From assembly GCA_021792815.1 (NCBI GenBank), contig JAJYTX010000102.1, positions 1 through 7,834 on the forward strand: a stretch of 7,834 bases of DNA, in the 5' to 3' direction. Below are positions 5,571-7,834 of this stretch, piece by piece. Below the pieces are notes generated by a model. That model had not been told where the DNA came from. It did no database searches and saw nothing but the letters and a program-made list of their open reading frames with translations. This DNA is from Pseudomonadota bacterium. GTDB taxonomy: Bacteria; Pseudomonadota; Gammaproteobacteria; Steroidobacterales; Steroidobacteraceae. The position numbers were made by a program, and so were the translations under genes. Position 1 is the stretch's first letter. Each line of letters starts with the position of its first letter.

Positions 5571-6707
5571 CTAGCCCATGAGCTTGCGGTGCGAATACAA
5601 CGACATGAGAATACCGAAACCTGACAGCACCGTCACCACGGAACTGCCGCCGTAGCTCACGAGCGGCAGCGGTACGCCCACCACGGGAACGAGCCCGGTG
5701 GTCATGCCGGCGTTGATGAACACGTACACGAAGAAGGTGAGCGCAATACTGCCGCCGAGCAGCCGCGAGAAGGTATCCGGTCCCTGCATGGACAGATAGA
5801 GCGAGCGGCCGATCACGAACACGTAAAGCAGCAGCAGCCCCACCAGACCGAGCAGACCGAATTCCTCGCCGATCACCGCGAAAATGAAATCCGTGGTTCG
5901 CTCGGGCAGAAAGTCGAGCTGGGCCTGGCTGCCGGCCATCCAGCCCTGGCCGAACACACCGCCGGAGCCGATGGCGATCTGCGACTGGATGATGTGGTAA
6001 CCGGCGCCGAGCGGATCGGCCTGCGGGTTCAGAAAGCTGACCAGGCGCTCGCGCTGATAGCCGTGCATGAATCGCATGCCGAACAGCGCGCCGGCCGCGA
6101 CCAGCAGCAGCAGCGTGACGATGACGCGTTTGCGCAGACCGGCGAGGAACACCACGACGCCGCCTCCGGCGGCAATGAGCATGGCGGTCCCGAGGTCCGG
6201 TTCCTTGGCCACGAGCCCCACCGGCGCGAGGATGATGAGCGCCAGGAGCGCGAGGTCGTTCCAGCGAGGCGGCAGCGGCCGCTCCTGCAGATACCAGGCG
6301 CACATCATGGGCACGGCGAGCTTCATCAGCTCCGATGGCTGGAAGTGGATGGGGCCGAGGTCGAGCCAGCGTTTGGCGCCGAGGTGCACGTGGCCGACCA
6401 GCGCCACGGCGAGCAGCAGCAGAATGCCGAACCCGTAGAGCCAGGGAGAGGCCCGACGCAGCAGGTTGGGATGGACCCGCGCGAGGGCGAGCATCACGAT
6501 GGCTCCCAACACCAGGCGCAGTCCCGTCCGCAGCAGCATCGGCAGGTTCTCCGCCGAGGCGCTGTACAGCACGATCAGTCCGTACGCGGCGGTGAGGCCG
6601 AGGCCGATCACCAGCGGTCCATCGATCTTCAGCGCGAGCAGCACCCGTGCCGCGCCGCTCAGGGTGCGTCGCGCCCGGGACTCCGTCGACAGCTCTTCGT
6701 GGATCAT
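5571..6707 (-). CDS. rodA: Peptidoglycan glycosyltransferase RodA (SEDS family)
   Basis: RodA is the inner-membrane polymerase that builds glycan strands from lipid II during elongation, paired with PBP2. The ATG at 6707 gives 378 residues (E. coli RodA 370). About ten hydrophobic segments are visible. SEDS signatures include HLGAKRWLDLGPIHFQPSELMKL (108-130), KEPDLGTA (168-175), FLPERTTDFIFAVIGEE (266-282; D273 corresponds to the essential Asp262 of E. coli RodA) and GVPLPLVSYGGSS (344-356). The start overlaps the mrdA stop as ATGA, so the partner proteins are probably translationally coupled. A short hairpin (GGCGG/CCGCC, 6712-6725) sits just upstream and covers the GGAG that would act as Shine-Dalgarno, which would fit opening by ribosomes finishing mrdA. 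Longer in-frame sequence beyond 6707 is the shadow of mrdA. Confidence 0.97.
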   Translation of the reverse strand: MIHEELSTESRARRTLSGAARVLLALKIDGPLVIGLGLTAAYGLIVLYSASAENLPMLLRTGLRLVLGAIVMLALARVHPNLLRRASPWLYGFGILLLLAVALVGHVHLGAKRWLDLGPIHFQPSELMKLAVPMMCAWYLQERPLPPRWNDLALLALIILAPVGLVAKEPDLGTAMLIAAGGGVVVFLAGLRKRVIVTLLLLVAAGALFGMRFMHGYQRERLVSFLNPQADPLGAGYHIIQSQIAIGSGGVFGQGWMAGSQAQLDFLPERTTDFIFAVIGEEFGLLGLVGLLLLYVFVIGRSLYLSMQGPDTFSRLLGGSIALTFFVYVFINAGMTTGLVPVVGVPLPLVSYGGSSVVTVLSGFGILMSLYSHRKLMG

Positions 6708-7834
6708 CGTGGGCGGGTCTCCGCCGCCACGACCCGGGACTCGATCGAAGGAGGGCTCGGCCGGGCCGCCAGTTGCAGCGGCGTGAGCGTCGCAGACACC
6801 CCGGGCAGGACCCGTGCCTTGAGGTCGGCGGGCTCCGAGAACCGTCCTCGGCCCGGGTCGGCGAGCAGCTTGCCGTCGGGTCCGAGCAGATACGCGTCCA
6901 TCACCTTGCGCGCAATCGGCGCGGCCCCCGTCGATCCCCAGCCGGCATGCTCGTCGAGTACGGCGACTGCGATCCGCGGATTCTGCGCCGGCGCAAACGC
7001 GATGAACCACGCGTCGTCGCGCAGTTTCTCGAGCGTTCCCTTCGTCTTGTACTCTTCCTCGCTGGAGGCGCCGTTCGCCTTCTCGCTCACCAGCTGCGCC
7101 GTGCCGGTCTTGCCGGCAATGGGGTAGGTGCTGTCGCGCAATTGCCAGTAGGCGGTCCCCCGGGGTTTCGTGGTCACGCCGATCATCGCCTTGACGATCA
7201 CTTTCCAGGAGGCGGCACTGATCCGGGTGAGGTTGCCTTGCAGCACGGGGCGCTTCCAATGGATCCTGCCGGTGCGCGGATTGCGGATCCCGGTGACCAG
7301 CCGGGGCCTGAAGTTGAGGCCGCGGGTGGCCAGCATGGCGGTGTAGTGTGCCAGCTGCAGCGGGGTGGTGAGGAAGTAGCCCTGGCCGATGCCGAGGATC
7401 ACCGTGTCGCCGGGGAACCACTCGCGCTGTGCCGGGTTCCTGAAATGTGACGCCTTCCATGCCCTCGAGGGCACCAATCCCGGCAGCTCGCCCGGAATGT
7501 CGATGCCGGTGAGCCGGCCGAAGCCGAAATCCGGCAGCCAGGACGCGATGCGGTCGATCCCCATCAAGTGGGCGAGGCGGTAGAAGTACACGTCGCACGA
7601 CATGATGATGGCCGTGCGCATGGTCATCCAACCGCAGAATTCATGCATGGCGTTATGGTAGAGATGGGCGCTGCCGGGCAGGTGATAGGCATAGGCGGCA
7701 AATACCCGCTGGTGGGCATCGATCACCCCGTCGGTGAGGGCTCCGAGGGCCAGCCCCGGCTTGATCGTCGAGCCGGAGGGCAGCTCGGCGCGCAGCGCGC
7801 GGTTGAACAACGGCTGGCGCGGGTCGTCGACCAG
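6704..7834 (-). CDS. mrdA: Penicillin-binding protein 2, transpeptidase (C-terminal part; N-terminus off the right edge)
   Basis: PBP2 is the class B transpeptidase that crosslinks new lateral wall and activates RodA. The frame is open to the window edge (L-V-D-D-P-R-Q-P-L-F-N-R), giving 376 residues of a usual ~630. The N-terminal membrane anchor and pedestal domain are therefore missing, and no start can be assigned. Catalytic motifs are SxxK as S-T-I-K in LPSGSTIKP (window residues 22-25), the SxN-equivalent SCD in IIMSCDVYFY (79-81), and KTG in IAGKTGTAQ (bases 7103-7111). GIGQGYFLTTPLQLA and WFIAFAPAQNPRIAVAV are further class B landmarks. The stretch between SxxK and SCD departs from relatives: the usual D..., D and GHG positions read A, N and FCG, which would disrupt the zinc site reported in E. 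coli PBP2. It overlaps rodA by 4 nt. Confidence 0.96.
   Translation of the reverse strand: MVDDPRQPLFNRALRAELPSGSTIKPGLALGALTDGVIDAHQRVFAAYAYHLPGSAHLYHNAMHEFCGWMTMRTAIIMSCDVYFYRLAHLMGIDRIASWLPDFGFGRLTGIDIPGELPGLVPSRAWKASHFRNPAQREWFPGDTVILGIGQGYFLTTPLQLAHYTAMLATRGLNFRPRLVTGIRNPRTGRIHWKRPVLQGNLTRISAASWKVIVKAMIGVTTKPRGTAYWQLRDSTYPIAGKTGTAQLVSEKANGASSEEEYKTKGTLEKLRDDAWFIAFAPAQNPRIAVAVLDEHAGWGSTGAAPIARKVMDAYLLGPDGKLLADPGRGRFSEPADLKARVLPGVSATLTPLQLAARPSPPSIESRVVAAETRPR

Noticed and set aside
4305..5624. Long + strand open frame (439 codons) antisense to mltB and the start of rlpA
   Set aside because: It is a GC-driven shadow of mltB, with no domain, signal peptide or plausible ribosome site.
5994..7127. 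+ strand open frame (377 codons) antisense to rodA and mrdA
   Set aside because: It is a complement shadow of hydrophobic membrane codons giving a Gln/His/Glu-rich product; both genes beneath it are certain.
6708..7631. Upstream extension of the rodA frame by about 308 codons
   Set aside because: This part lies over mrdA in another frame and is Arg/His/Gly-rich. RodA similarity and the ATGA overlap place the start at 6707, so it is not a fusion protein.

Overview
The window is a high-GC proteobacterial chromosome segment carrying ordinary core genes for cell-wall elongation and lipoate synthesis. The gene set and order (mrdA-rodA-mltB-rlpA-dacA, then ybeD near lipA/lipB) is the classic gammaproteobacterial elongasome cluster. 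A class IV D-amino-acid aminotransferase between dacA and ybeD is an arrangement I associate with high-GC beta- and gammaproteobacteria. From gene content, GC richness and protein style I would guess a high-GC gammaproteobacterium near the Xanthomonadales/Nevskiales. This is inference; no rRNA or other taxonomic marker is present.

Layout: on the + strand, bases 1-435 hold the 3' part of lipA (start lost off the left edge), followed by lipB (about 533-1141). They converge on a seven-gene minus-strand block that fills the rest of the window. In transcription order from the right edge it is: mrdA (PBP2, 5' end cut off), rodA, mltB, rlpA, dacA, dat-like aminotransferase, ybeD. The block is very tight. 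Stop and start codons overlap by 4 nt at mrdA/rodA (ATGA), mltB/rlpA (GTGA) and dat/ybeD (GTGA). The gaps are 63 nt (rodA-mltB), 86 nt (rlpA-dacA) and 27 nt (dacA-dat). The two larger gaps hold the only regulatory-looking signals: a possible sigma70-type promoter before mltB, and a perfect 9-bp hairpin flanked by an imperfect 12-bp direct repeat before dacA. There are no gene-free stretches over 300 bases.

How the genes work together: RodA (SEDS glycosyltransferase) and PBP2 (transpeptidase) form the core lateral-wall synthase. MltB and RlpA act on glycan strands and DacA trims the terminal D-Ala from stem peptides. The aminotransferase could interconvert D-Ala and D-Glu, linking the D-Ala that DacA releases to precursor supply. 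LipB and LipA form the lipoyl cofactor; YbeD is a small conserved protein of unsettled function that commonly sits between dacA and lipB.

I do not see a new system, mobile element, CRISPR array, tRNA or rRNA. The points worth a second look are at residue level: RlpA lacks the usual catalytic Glu and His (Asp and Asn instead), PBP2 has a degraded version of the zinc-ligand set described for E. coli PBP2, and the aminotransferase has Asp in place of the PLP-nitrogen-binding Glu. The convergent lipA-lipB orientation is also noteworthy.
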